From Mytilus californianus (taxonomy: Eukaryota; Mollusca; Bivalvia; Mytilida; Mytilidae), in contig NW_026262734.1 of NCBI RefSeq assembly GCF_021869535.1, forward strand, positions 105,807,088 through 105,871,087: a DNA stretch of 64,000 nt, written 5' to 3'. Under the pieces are notes generated by a model that saw only the letters and a list, made by a program, of their open reading frames with translations, was not told the origin of the DNA and ran no database searches. Made by a program: the position numbers and the translations under genes. Shown in pieces: positions 1-9,170 of this stretch. Numbering within the stretch: the first letter of the stretch is position 1; each line of letters starts with the position of its first letter.

Positions 1-800
1 TCCAAACATTTCTACACAAAACCCCCAAAAATCAAATGACAAAAGTGTGAAAACAAAGATTTGGTCAAACTCCAAGTTATACTGTATTAACTCCCTTTGA
101 GCCCCAGTATTTAGAAATTACACTGTCAGCAAATAGTTTACTTCTTTTGGTCACTTTGCAGTGCTTCCACAAATCAGATATGTAGTTTCAAAGTCCAGAC
201 AAGATTCAGATAAGCACCCTGATCTGAAAGTGAAATATGATCTTTGTTTCTCTGTGATCATGTCAATCAAACTTTTTCCCAGTGTTTATACAGTAGCTTT
301 ACAAGTAAAATCTACAACATGGCAGCACTGATTATGTATATAATTGGATTTATAGATTTTTAAGACAGACTGAAATGCTGCACATAGCTTACCAAGCAAG
401 AAAATAACAAACCTTTCTTCTTTGTTAGTAAACTTTTTCATCCATTGATGTCGAGTGTAAGGGAGGTAACTCGTGTGCATTGTGGAAATATAGCTCTGTC
501 TAAGATAAACATTTAAATGGTTTAAACAGTATTTATTCAATGATCGAAAATTAAAACAATACGATAGTACAATTTTACATAGTAGAACATCTTATAACAT
601 TGAATTAAGTCAGATATATAATTTAGAAAAGCAAACTTAAATGAAAAAGTATAAAGTAAATGATTTGAAAATACAATTGAATTAACTATGTACAGAGACA
701 TACATGTATAAAATTATTTAATGTCTCTGCTACAATTAAGGATAAATATTATGGTAAGTAGGAGCTTGGACAGTACATCTAACAAGTTATAACTTTTATA
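1..800. other. No gene seen, AT-rich sequence
   Basis: I see no coding segment, terminal repeats or tandem structure here. The short ORF at 286-540 on the minus strand has no recognisable domain and looks accidental. Confidence 0.5.
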
Positions 801-850
801 GATATTATAGTATACACTTTATAAGATATCTTATATACTTTATATTAATA

Positions 851-1016
851 AGATATACTTTATAAGCAGAGGCGGATTTAGAGGGTTTTTCAGGGGGCCC
901 GCCCCCCCCTTTTGTGGGAAAAATTTGGTTGATTATATAGGGAATCACTGAAGCATGACTGGAGAGGGCCCCCTCTTAAGCAGTCAATGGGCCCCCTCTT
1001 ATGAAAATTTCTGGAT
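851..1016. mobile_element. hAT-like MITE (CAGNGGCGGAT termini)
   Basis: The left end CAGAGGCGGATTTAGA and the inverted right end (TCTGGATCCGCCACTG) form imperfect terminal repeats. Inside are GC-rich G/C runs and the segment GGGAATCACTGAAGCAT. CAGTGGCGGATCCAGA-type ends are typical of hAT MITEs in animals. The flanks are simple sequence (ATAAG on both sides), so an 8-bp target duplication cannot be read reliably. A second, 5'-truncated copy lies at 1758-1851. Confidence 0.6.
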
Positions 1017-1152
1017 CCGCCACTGATAAGATATCTTATATACTTTATGAGATATCTTATATACTTTATAAGATATTTTATATACTTTATAAAGTTTATA
1101 AGATATCTTCTAAAGTATATAAGATTACCAATGCAATGACGTATATATGTTA

Positions 1153-1193
1153 GTTATACCAAGGATTTGTACTATACAAATCCTTGGTTATAC
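1153..1193. mobile_element. Tiny palindromic element, copy 1, with 7-bp direct repeats
   Basis: A 27-bp palindrome (1160-1186, CAAGGATTTGTA, 3-base centre, then its reverse complement) is flanked by GTTATAC on both sides (1153-1159 and 1187-1193). The direct repeats look like a 7-bp target site duplication. See copies at 1549-1601 and 17332-17375. Confidence 0.65.
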
Positions 1194-1484
1194 GTCCTTG
1201 AGATAACTTATAAAGTTTAGAAGATATCTTATAAAAAAAATGATATAAGATATCTTATATACTTAATTTATAATTAAATTAAATAGATTAAATGCAAAAA
1301 CAGAATGTAGAAAATTGGAAATTAAATTTTACATAAAAAGCAATATGGGGGCCATGAATTAGTGGTTTTATTCCTATTACTGAAAACATCAGTAATAAGA
1401 ATATTTGTTGTGAGAAATCATCAACTTTTAGATGAAAAATCTTTTGGGTCATATTACAGCCCTCAGATTGCTACAATTAGGTAT

Positions 1485-1690
1485 TTCAGCCTCTTTGGTC
1501 ATCTAGCATGCTGTTATAGCTGACTTTACGGCATGGGTTTTTCTCATGGTTAAAGCAAGGATTTGTATAGTAAGACTTACTATACAAATCCTTGGTTAAA
1601 GTCCATACTACGACTTATTATTACTTATATCCACGTCATTTGAACTCTGGTGAATAGTCTTATTGGCAATCATACCACAACTCCTTCTTA
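1485..1690 (+). mobile_element. Family C retroelement 3' tail fragment
   Basis: It matches the family C tail at 29870-30005: GCATGGGTTTTTCTCAT, then the ACTTCATTTGAAC-like stretch, and the conserved end with TTGGCAATCATACCACA. The fragment is split by the small palindromic element at 1556-1594. Confidence 0.65.
1549..1601. mobile_element. Tiny palindromic element, copy 2, inserted in a family C tail
   Basis: A 39-bp perfect palindrome (1556-1594) starts CAAGGATTTGTATAGTAAG and is flanked by GTTAAAG at 1549-1555 and 1595-1601. Removing the palindrome and one GTTAAAG restores the alignment to the uninterrupted tail at about 29890-29920. That supports a real insertion with a 7-bp duplication. 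Confidence 0.75.
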
Positions 1691-1757
1691 AACTTTGTAT
1701 CAGTTTAAAAACTAATGCAATTTTTTTAATTAAGGGATACACTCAAATTAGGATTTA

Positions 1758-1851
1758 GATTATATAGGGAATCACTGAAGCATAACTGGAGCGGGCCCCC
1801 CTTAGATCAGTCAGCGGTCCCCCTTATAAAAAGTTCTGGATCCGGCACTGA
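1758..1851. mobile_element. Truncated second copy of the hAT-like MITE
   Basis: It shares ATTATATAGGGAATCACTGA and the terminal TTCTGGATCCG..CACTG with the copy at 851-1016. The left terminus is missing. Confidence 0.6.
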
Positions 1852-1852
1852 C

Positions 1853-1912
1853 AAGTGTCGGTTAACGCGCTGCCTTGTAACACAGAGGTCCCGGGTTCGA
1901 GTCCCGGTGGAG
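1853..1912 (+). repeat. tRNA-like sequence (tRNA remnant or SINE head)
   Basis: It contains GGTTAACGCGCTG, then CTTGTAAC resembling an anticodon loop (a TGT anticodon would be Thr), and a strong B box GTTCGAGTC at 1895-1903 inside a pairing CCGGG/CCCGG T-arm. The 5' acceptor strand is missing where the MITE joins. It could be a truncated tRNA gene or the head of a tRNA-derived SINE. Confidence 0.45.
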
Positions 1913-1969
1913 AGAAGCTTTTGTAATGAAATTCATGCTCTCCGGTTACACTTATAAGAACTTGAAGTA

Positions 1970-2049
1970 TATAACACCCCGAGGGGTGTTAGGATTGGTC
2001 AAATGAAAGACCGACCGTGGGCAATCCAAACACCCCGAGGTGTGTTATA
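1970..2049. repeat. Fold-back sequence with hairpin arms
   Basis: The arms 1970-1997 and 2022-2049 are imperfect inverted repeats. Each arm contains its own small hairpin (AACACCCC / GGGGTGTT), so the DNA can fold either as one large hairpin or as two small ones. Confidence 0.6.
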
Positions 2050-2059
2050 GGACAAGAAA

Positions 2060-3155
2060 AACCAACAAATCATGGTATTATTTATTTTGATCTACACTAC
2101 ATTAGAATATTCTGTTAATTTTGCTAGTTAGCTGAATGATTAATCAGATGTGGGTTTTTTTTCAAAGAAAAAACAAAAAGTGAAAAAAAATATGTATAAA
2201 AATGCAAGAATATTTTATTTCACGTGTAAAATCAGTGGCATTGTCATCTGACATAAGTCAATAATCAAGTTCTAATTAATTAGTTACAATTATCAGAAAT
2301 TTGGTTGAAACAATCAACAAAATTGCATAACTCTTACCTGAGCATAAAATTTATTTATTTGTTCTACATTTATATCCCATTATATTGCTATTTAACAGTA
2401 ATTGGAAATATCTCAGCATTAGGTATTTGTACATTTAAATTTGAAGAACGAACACCAATTTAGATAAAAAAAGTTATTATTTTTATTAATTTTTGTTTTT
2501 GAGAAAGTGCATTTCCACGGAAGACAAATATTATTTCAGTTGGAAAATTGTCACAATTGATCACAAATAGTTAAGACTGAAAAAAGTTCCTCTTTTTGAA
2601 TGGAAAATACCACCCTTAAGCAGAGGAAAATAAAAAAAACCGAAAACAATCCACAACTATGGCGAGTATATAAGTCTCCATTTAACATATTTCAACCAAA
2701 ATCTGATATTACCAAATTGAGTCAACATGTTACTAGATAAGGTAGGAAATCAATAAAACAAATATATATATAATATCATCTAATAAATAGGAAACATTAT
2801 ATAACCATTGCACATCAATATACCAACAAATATTAGATCTATAATGACGTAGCGCACAAGAAGAAAACTGAAATTGAAAGTTTGATATTGTTTGCTCTTT
2901 TGAATTTCTCGCTATGTCATTCATTTGATGTTACAACGCATTTGAATAGTAAGTATCGAGTAAGGCTAATGAAAACTTTACAAAAAACATATGCATTTGA
3001 TGGGGTCAATGTATTAGAAATAAATTCAAACATTAGGATAATAGAAAAAGCAAGTTATTTTAATAATTTACTGTACTGACAATTTCAAAAATGATACTGG
3101 GTACAAGTAAACTCATGCACAAATTCATCACATAGAAATATATAACAATCAATCA
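2060..3155. other. No gene seen
   Basis: AT-rich sequence with several short ORFs lacking any recognisable motif. No repeat family found elsewhere in the window is seen here. Confidence 0.45.
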
Positions 3156-3159
3156 GATA

Positions 3160-3335
3160 TAAGAAGATGTGGTATGAGTGCCAATGAGACAACTCTCCAT
3201 CCAAGTCACAATTTGTAAAATAAACCATTATAGGTCAAAGTACGGTCTTGAACACGGAGCCTTGGTTCACACCGAACAGCAAGCTTTAAAGGGCCACAAA
3301 AATGACTAGTGTAAAACCATTCAAACAGGAAAACC
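3160..3335 (-). mobile_element. Family C retroelement 3' tail fragment
   Basis: It starts GAAGATGTGGTATGAGTGCC, AATGAGACAACTCTCC follows, and it shares about 170 bp with 62560-62735 (AACACGGAGCCTTGG, then ACTAGTGTAAAAC). Read on the minus strand this is the 3' end of the tail described at 29332-30010. Confidence 0.7.
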
Positions 3336-3534
3336 ATATATACATGTATCTCATTCTGCATAGCGAAACAATTAAAACACTGTATACCTTTCAAGGCAAG
3401 CACAAAGCTATCCACTCGTTGAACCATTTATATAAATATGTGTACAAGGGTAATATTTCATGTAATACAATAGAAAACTAACAGTAATTTTCATTATTTC
3501 TACAAGTTGCACAACCTCCCTTTCTAAGACTGGG

Positions 3535-4095
3535 GCCAGAGTATCTCTAGTGTCAACATAAGTATCTGCCTCATATCTTGACTTACATCTAGAAATTGAC
3601 AACAAGGATCGGTTGAAAACAAATCTTTACGACAAAAGAGATGATTTCAGCTTTCTAATTGTGAACTTTCCATTTATATGTAGCAACATTCCAGCAGCGC
3701 CTGCATACGGAGTATGTATCTCCCAATTGATACGATATTCCCGGGCTTGTATTTCCTATCATGATTTTCTTGATAGAGAATTGTTGCTCACAAGGGAGCT
3801 ATAAAAACCAGGAGTTCCAAATGGTGAAGTTGAAATCATCCCTTCTTAAATTTTACGGACGCCATCACGAGTTGGTTAACCGTTATGGACTATCCGTTTC
3901 ACAGATTATAGTGGATATGTTCCTTATGTAGAAACTACAATCCCGTTCCCTTTTCGCGAATGTGACCTACCAAATTAGACTTATTACCGGGTTTGTACTG
4001 ACACGAGCAGCACGACGGGTGCCACATGTAGAGCAGGATCTGCTTACCCTTCCGGAGCACCTGAGATTACCCACAGTGTTTGGTGGGGTTCCACA
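3535..4095 (+). mobile_element. Family A Penelope-like element, 5'-truncated 3' copy
   Basis: The coding remnant reads ASYLDLHLEID, then LYDKRDDFSF, CSNIPAAPAYGV, ISQLIRYSRA and KFYGRHHELV, matching the C-terminal region of the RT at 12970-14400. A frame change sits near 3800 (…LLLTREL stop, then QEFQMVK in another frame). The tail (GCCACATGTAGAGCAGGATC, then CCTTCCGGAGCACC) stops at about 4095 before the usual terminal segment, so this copy is truncated at both ends. Confidence 0.75.
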
Positions 4096-4099
4096 ATAA

Positions 4100-5085
4100 G
4101 CTGACAAGTATTATCAAAGTCAGGGTTATCAACAGGAGTGGCTAAATTTTCATAACATGAAGCACAGGTATCTAAAATTCTTTCCTCAATATTACTTATA
4201 TCATTGTTATATTTGAGACAAGTGTGGACACTGATCAGTGTGCTTGAATGTTTGACAGTGTTTTCTGACAAAAATGATTTCTATGTTTTTTTCCCATAGT
4301 GTTCTATGTTAATCCGTGTTCCACAGTGACAATCATCCTGAATATCATACAAGTACTAAACACTAAAAAATGCAGTGTCGGTTATTCAATATTTGGTTCA
4401 TTTTAAGATTGTCATGGAGGAAACACTATTTGTGCATGTTATTTGGATTACCAAATGATTCTGTTAAAACATGTTCCATTTCTTTGCTTTTAGATAAAAG
4501 CAAAAACACAAAATAAGCAGAGGAACACATTTTAGCTAATATCTGAATTATGGGATTTTAATATGCCAGATTTTTTTATGAGAACCTGTATGTATATTCT
4601 TCTCGTATGGGTCTATTTATGTCTGTTGTGGCGGTCATTTCTTACTTAGAACTGTAAATTAGTTATAGATAATCTCAGCATCACAAGCAAGTGAATTTTT
4701 TTGTTTAAATGTTCATTCAAAGATAATGATAATACCTGGCGTGCACATGGGGCTAGATGAGCAAGAAAGTACAATCTGTATTACGCATGTATTTTAATTC
4801 TTTCTTTGCACAGTCATGTCTTTTTCTTAGATTTTCGATGGCCTGCAGGTTGAAGTTATATAAAAGAAAAAATTACCAGTATGAAATAATTTTAGTAACA
4901 TATGGTATATCCAACGTATTGGTTTATGATTCTTAATTTCTAGAAATAAATGATGATAAATAGTGTAGACTAAAAGAAATATGAACTTTGATTCTGTAGT
5001 ATTTAAAATAAAAAAAGGTATTGCAGAAATATTCTTGTTTCAAGGTTTTTGTTATGTGGATAAAATATTGAGGTTATTTCTTGCA
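4100..5085. other. No gene seen
   Basis: AT-rich, no recognisable coding motif or window-internal repeat. The minus-strand ORF at 4044-4271 overlaps the family A tail and looks accidental. Confidence 0.4.
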
Positions 5086-5118
5086 TAAAAGCAATCTTAG
5101 CTGGTCATCATTTTTACC

Positions 5119-5729
5119 ATGACTTTTATGTTTGACTACCCATATTTCCAACGTAGCGAAAAACAGACTAACTTCATGAGAAGAATTTTGAGATATTCCC
5201 ATAAGAATGCAAGAAAACAGCATATATTTCGCTTGTTAGGTCAACAATTGAGTACGAAGCAACATAATGGGTCTTCTACACACCTGCAAAATATCAACAA
5301 GCTTGAAATGATACAATGACAAGCAGCGAGATTTATAACGGGAGACTACAAATCCAGACTACCAGTAGATGGTTGCGTCTCAGATATACTCGCCAAACTG
5401 GAACTCTAAACTCTACAAACAAGACGCTCACGCCAGAAGTTAATATTTCTATACAAAGTGGCTGAGGGGCTGATTCATGCTATAGAAACACACGATTATT
5501 TATAAAAGCACGTCAAAAAGAACAATTACAGATAAGAAATTTGATAACTACATTGCAATAGATATTGTGAAAACAAGTTAAAACAACACAAAGTGTTTTG
5601 AAATTCCGACTAGCAAAAACACCACAATATTCAAACTCATTCTTCGTGAAAATAGTAATCGAATGGAACACTGTAGTGCTAGCCACGAGCGTTGAGAGCT
5701 TCAAAACTGCTCTCGCGCACTGTCAATAA
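5119..5729 (+). pseudogene. Non-LTR retrotransposon (LINE) RT C-terminal remnant
   Basis: Conceptual translation gives phrases typical of the end of mollusc LINE reverse transcriptases: KLEMIQ, then AARFITGDYKSR, then TRRSRQKLIFLYKVAEGL, and near the end FVK/EWN and SVESFKTALAHCQ before TAA at 5727. The frame is broken several times. One stop is TGA in MIQ-stop-QAARF, where an Arg CGA is expected, a CpG-decay type change. There is no active ORF, and the upstream RT core is not visible. A second, antisense fragment of the same family lies at 7860-8005. Confidence 0.7.
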
Positions 5730-5818
5730 ATCGACGGCACTCTCTCTATCGTTGTATTAAAGTCAGTATTGGTATCCACAGATCAGAAACAGAAACGTTA
5801 TAATCAAATTATCATATG

Positions 5819-6203
5819 TTAAGGATGTTCGCTCCTCTTGTTTTTGAATTTTTGCCAGATATTCGGAATCCATGTAGTGCCATTAAAAATTTTCCCCACT
5901 AACCCCTACTTTTCTTTCCATAATTTGATTACATATAGTTTAAAATGTCATCTTTGAAAATCTTATAAAATCCTTGTTTTTTTTTCATCGTTTTTGAAAG
6001 AAAAAAGGTGCCAATGTTAATTGTATGAAAAATCTAGAGAGAATTATTTCCCACCAAATTTTTAATGGCTTATATCTCGAAAACAAGCACACGGACCCTT
6101 CATTTTTATTCTGCTTTTTTAGTTTCTTTATTTATATACTATCAATTTATAACAGTCTTTTAAAAAGCTTGTTATTTTGAAACAGAGTAGCGAACATCCT
6201 TAA
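5819..6203. mobile_element. MITE with TTAA ends
   Basis: TTAAGGATGTTCGCT at 5819 is repeated inverted at 6189-6203 (AGCGAACATCCTTAA). The ends TTAA...TTAA fit a TTAA target duplication as in piggyBac-like elements, although TTAA could also be part of the repeat itself. The inside is T-rich and non-coding. Confidence 0.6.
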
Positions 6204-6295
6204 CCAAAGTTTTGAAAAAGGTCTTTACAAATTAATAGTTCGTACATTTGATTGTTGTAAATTTAACTTTAAACGTTTTTGTTAATTATTTCCAG

Positions 6296-6788
6296 ATACT
6301 AAAAGTTGCCGTATTATTCATCGCATATTGTATCACAACTGTCAATGATGCAACCACATGCATAGATTCATCAGATTCGAAGACCGCATTTTCCATTTTT
6401 AATGGAGATAAAGATTACAGGAAATCATTTTTCACGGAAGGTTGGAAACAAGACTCACTGAAACGTTATTTAGGTCAACTGGTATATCTTGGAGTCGACG
6501 AAATTCGAAGCAGCTGTCATTCAACACTTTTTAAAAGATCAAATCTTCCATAATTAATGGCACGCACATCACGCACTTGGGGTTTTAGAGCAAACGCCGT
6601 ACAATGCTGAAACAGTTCCCCAGAAATGTTCACCAATTCAAAAGAAAAATTCAGATATCAAAAAGAGCAGGTTGTGAATATAGATTTTATGAATATGAAG
6701 AAACTGATACCTAGATTTCAACAGTTTATGTATGTGAACAGCCAAGAGAAGTCGTAAATGATGAACTTATAACCACTTTCCCGCCTCA
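6296..6788 (+). pseudogene. Unrecognised, broken coding-like segment
   Basis: A plausible splice acceptor (TTATTTCCAG, ending near 6296) is followed by an open stretch to 6553 with a hydrophobic start (KVAVLFIAYC) and then FFTEGWKQDSLKRYLGQLVYLG. Another open stretch runs to 6788 (CEYRFYEYEETDT, stop, then EVVNDELITTFPPHAHGP). I do not recognise the family. It could be a decayed retrocopy or transposon gene, or chance. Confidence 0.25.
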
Positions 6789-7045
6789 TGCTCATGGACC
6801 AGTTAAAATGTAAGGCCCAAAGCCAGGCCTCCAGCTGATGGACCAGAGGAAATATATTATGTATGAGTGTATGAAATGTGTGTATTTTAATTTTTTTTTA
6901 AGTTGGAAGAAATTTTGTATATTTAGTCAAATTGGTATTAAAAGCTGTGTATTTTATTTCATTTTTGCCTCAGTATGTTAATGTCCCTTCTATAAAAATA
7001 TACAACTTTGATTTATTAACACTTAAAAATACATAATTAAATCAG

Positions 7046-7203
7046 TTTTATTGCTCATTTCTATCCTTGTTTCCATATCAAGGTTTATTGCTAATTTTTA
7101 TCCTGATTTCCATAATAATTTTTATCAAGATTTATTGCTAATTTTTATCCTGATTTCCATATCAAGATTTATTGCTCATTTCTATCATGAGTTCCATATA
7201 ATG
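7046..7203. repeat. Tandem repeat, about 38 bp x 4
   Basis: The unit resembles TTTATTGCTAATTTTTATCC followed by TGATTTCCATATCAAGA, and is repeated with small changes and one shortened copy. Confidence 0.65.
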
Positions 7204-7263
7204 ATGACATATCTTTGATTGCTTCTCTAAAATCTTCTTCTTTTATCTTTAATTATCTGCTTA

Positions 7264-7375
7264 CCCTTCCGGGGGGCACCGAAGATAAATTTTAGAGGGG
7301 GTTGGGGTTGCTCAACCTTTTGTTTTCCATGTTTTGTTTTTTTGAAATGTTGTTTCTCTATTCGTCGTTTTTTTT
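7264..7375 (+). mobile_element. Family A 3' tail, diverged, leading into a satellite array
   Basis: CTTACCCTTCCGG, then GGGGTTGCTCA and TTTTCCATGTTTTG align to the family A tail (CTTACCCTTCCGGAGCACC, GTTCGTGTTGCTCAGTC, TTTTCTATGTTGTG). The next part of the tail is replaced by the 54-bp array at 7376-7752. Confidence 0.6.
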
Positions 7376-7752
7376 GTCAGGTTGTGATCGACTTATGAGT
7401 TTAGAGATTCCCTTGCTATATTCCGCCTTGTCAGGTTGTGATCGACTTATGAGTTTAGAGATTCCCTTGCTATATTCCGCCTTGTCAGGTTGTGATCGAC
7501 TTATGAGTTTAGAGATTCCCTTGCTATATTCCGCCTTGTCAGGTTGTGATCGACTTATGAGTTTAGAGATTCCCTTGCTATATTCCGCCTTGTCAGGTTG
7601 TGATCGACTTATGAGTTTAGAGATTCCCTTGCTATATTCGCCTTGTCAGGTTGTGATCGACTTATGAGTTTAGAGATTCCCTTGCTATATTCCGCCTTGT
7701 CAGGTTGTGATCGGCTTGTGAGTTAACAGATTCCCTTGCTATATTCCGGCTT
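7376..7752 (+). repeat. Tandem array, 54-bp unit x 7, derived from the family A tail
   Basis: Units start at 7376, 7430, 7484, 7538, 7592 (53 bp, one base lost), 7645 and 7699 (diverged). Because 54 is divisible by 3, an accidental ORF shows an 18-residue repeat (SGCDRLMSLEIPLLYSAL). The unit aligns to the tail segment GTCAGTTT..CGACTTATGAGTTTGAATG..CCCT seen in other family A copies, so this is an expansion inside a retroelement tail rather than a protein gene. Confidence 0.8.
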
Positions 7753-7859
7753 GTCATATGGTGTGGATACCTGTCTTACGATGATGACACTGATTTGCCT
7801 TCTAGACTTCATTTGGTTATTTTTGCCGTTTGGTTGTTATTTCTACAGTATCTTCAAGG

Positions 7860-8005
7860 TGGTTCCACGGTTACACTATATAACTGTTTTCGCGAAGAAT
7901 GAGTTTGAATATTGTGAAGTTTTGGTAGTTGGAATTTCAAAACACTTTGTATTATTCTTAACTTGTTTTTTCACAATATCTATTGTAGTAATTACATACT
8001 GATCA
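7860..8005 (-). pseudogene. LINE RT C-terminal fragment, antisense
   Basis: It is the reverse complement of the segment at about 5540-5680 in the LINE remnant. The plus-strand reading AKNEFEYCEV mirrors TKNEFEYCGV on the minus strand of the first copy. No intact frame remains. Confidence 0.55.
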
Positions 8006-8299
8006 CTTTTCCTTTTATTAATTATAACTCATTTCAGGAGGCGTCTGATATTTGTAGTAAAAAGAATGAAAATTGAACTTGAAATTCCGAGCATTTTAAT
8101 TGTTAGATATTTCAAGAGAGTAGACCATACCTTACATTTAACCCTTATGTTAGCAATGAATGCCATCATTTTTGAAGGCCATGAAGTGAAGCTCAAATGG
8201 GCTGCGTTAAACCGTTTCATCAACCACACCCGCTGTAGCACACTTTACACCAGGGAAAAATAACTTTGTAAATTAAAAAGGCAAGAATTGAAATACTCA

Positions 8300-8775
8300 A
8301 AAAACAATGATAGAGGATTGCTGCTCACAAGGAAGCTATTAAACCAAGAGTTCCAAATGGTGAAGATGAAATCATCCCTTCGTAAATTTTACGGACGCCA
8401 TCACGAGTTGGTTGACCGTTATGGAATAACCGTTTCACAGATGATATCGGATATGTTCCTTATGTCGTAACTACAATACCCTTCCCTTTTCACGAATGTG
8501 ACCTACCGAATTAGACTATTTACCAGATTTTTAATAACACAAGCAACACGACGGGTGCCACATGTGGAGCAGGATCTGCTTACCCTTCCGGAGCACCTGA
8601 GATCACCCCCAGTTTTTGGTGGGGTTCGTGTTGCTTAGTCTTTAGTTTTCTATGTTGTGTCATCTGTACTATTATTTGTCTGTTTGTCTTTTTATTTTTG
8701 GTCATGGCGTTGTCAGTTTGTTTTCGATCCATGAGTTTGACTGTCCCTCTGGTATCTTTCGTCCCTCTTTTATAC
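8300..8775 (+). mobile_element. Family A Penelope-like element, 3' copy
   Basis: The C-terminal coding end (LLNQEFQM, KFYGRHHELVDRYGITVSQM, stop at 8470) is followed by the complete tail: GGTGCCACATGTGGAGCAGG, CCTTCCGGAGCACCTGAGAT, GTTTTTGGTGGGGTTCGTGT, and the end TCCCTCTGGTATCTTTCGTC. A clean example for comparing truncated tails. Confidence 0.8.
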
Positions 8776-9170
8776 GTGTACATTATTGATATAGAGGTAT
8801 AGATTTAGAAAATATAAGTTCAATATAGTGAATGTTTGGAAATATAACTTCCTTTTTTATGTTAAAAAAATATACTTACTTATCAACCTTAGGTCATTAC
8901 ATAATTTATTTGAACTTATTGTGACCAATATATGCAATTTAATTTATATATGAAATCTGTCTCTCATAGGATCCTGTTGTAATGTTTAATGCTTCAAAAT
9001 CTTTGTATAGATATTCTAATATAAATTACGTTATTTCGATTTGAATTATAGAGAAAACAAAAACAAAAACAATAAACGCATCAAACTTGATTCCTACTTT
9101 TAAGTTCAATAACTTATAACTATAACAGAAAATGCCATATGTGTGTGATATTATTCTAGTAGTATCGTAC

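Larger units (their letters stand above)
800..1265. repeat. AT-rich palindromic simple repeat split by an hAT-like MITE
   Basis: Phrases built from ATAAGATATCTTATATACTT recur at about 800-870, 1026-1130 and 1200-1265. The unit is itself close to a palindrome. A GC-richer MITE (855-1016) and a small palindromic element (1160-1186) have inserted into it. Confidence 0.6.

Noticed and set aside
1853-1912. Functional tRNA gene
   Set aside because: The 5' acceptor strand is missing and the 3' side does not pair with anything upstream; kept only as a tRNA-like remnant.
7302-7667. 121-codon repeat ORF that looks like an 18-residue repeat protein
   Set aside because: It is the 54-bp satellite derived from a retroelement tail; the length is divisible by three, so the frame stays open by chance, and one unit has a frameshift.
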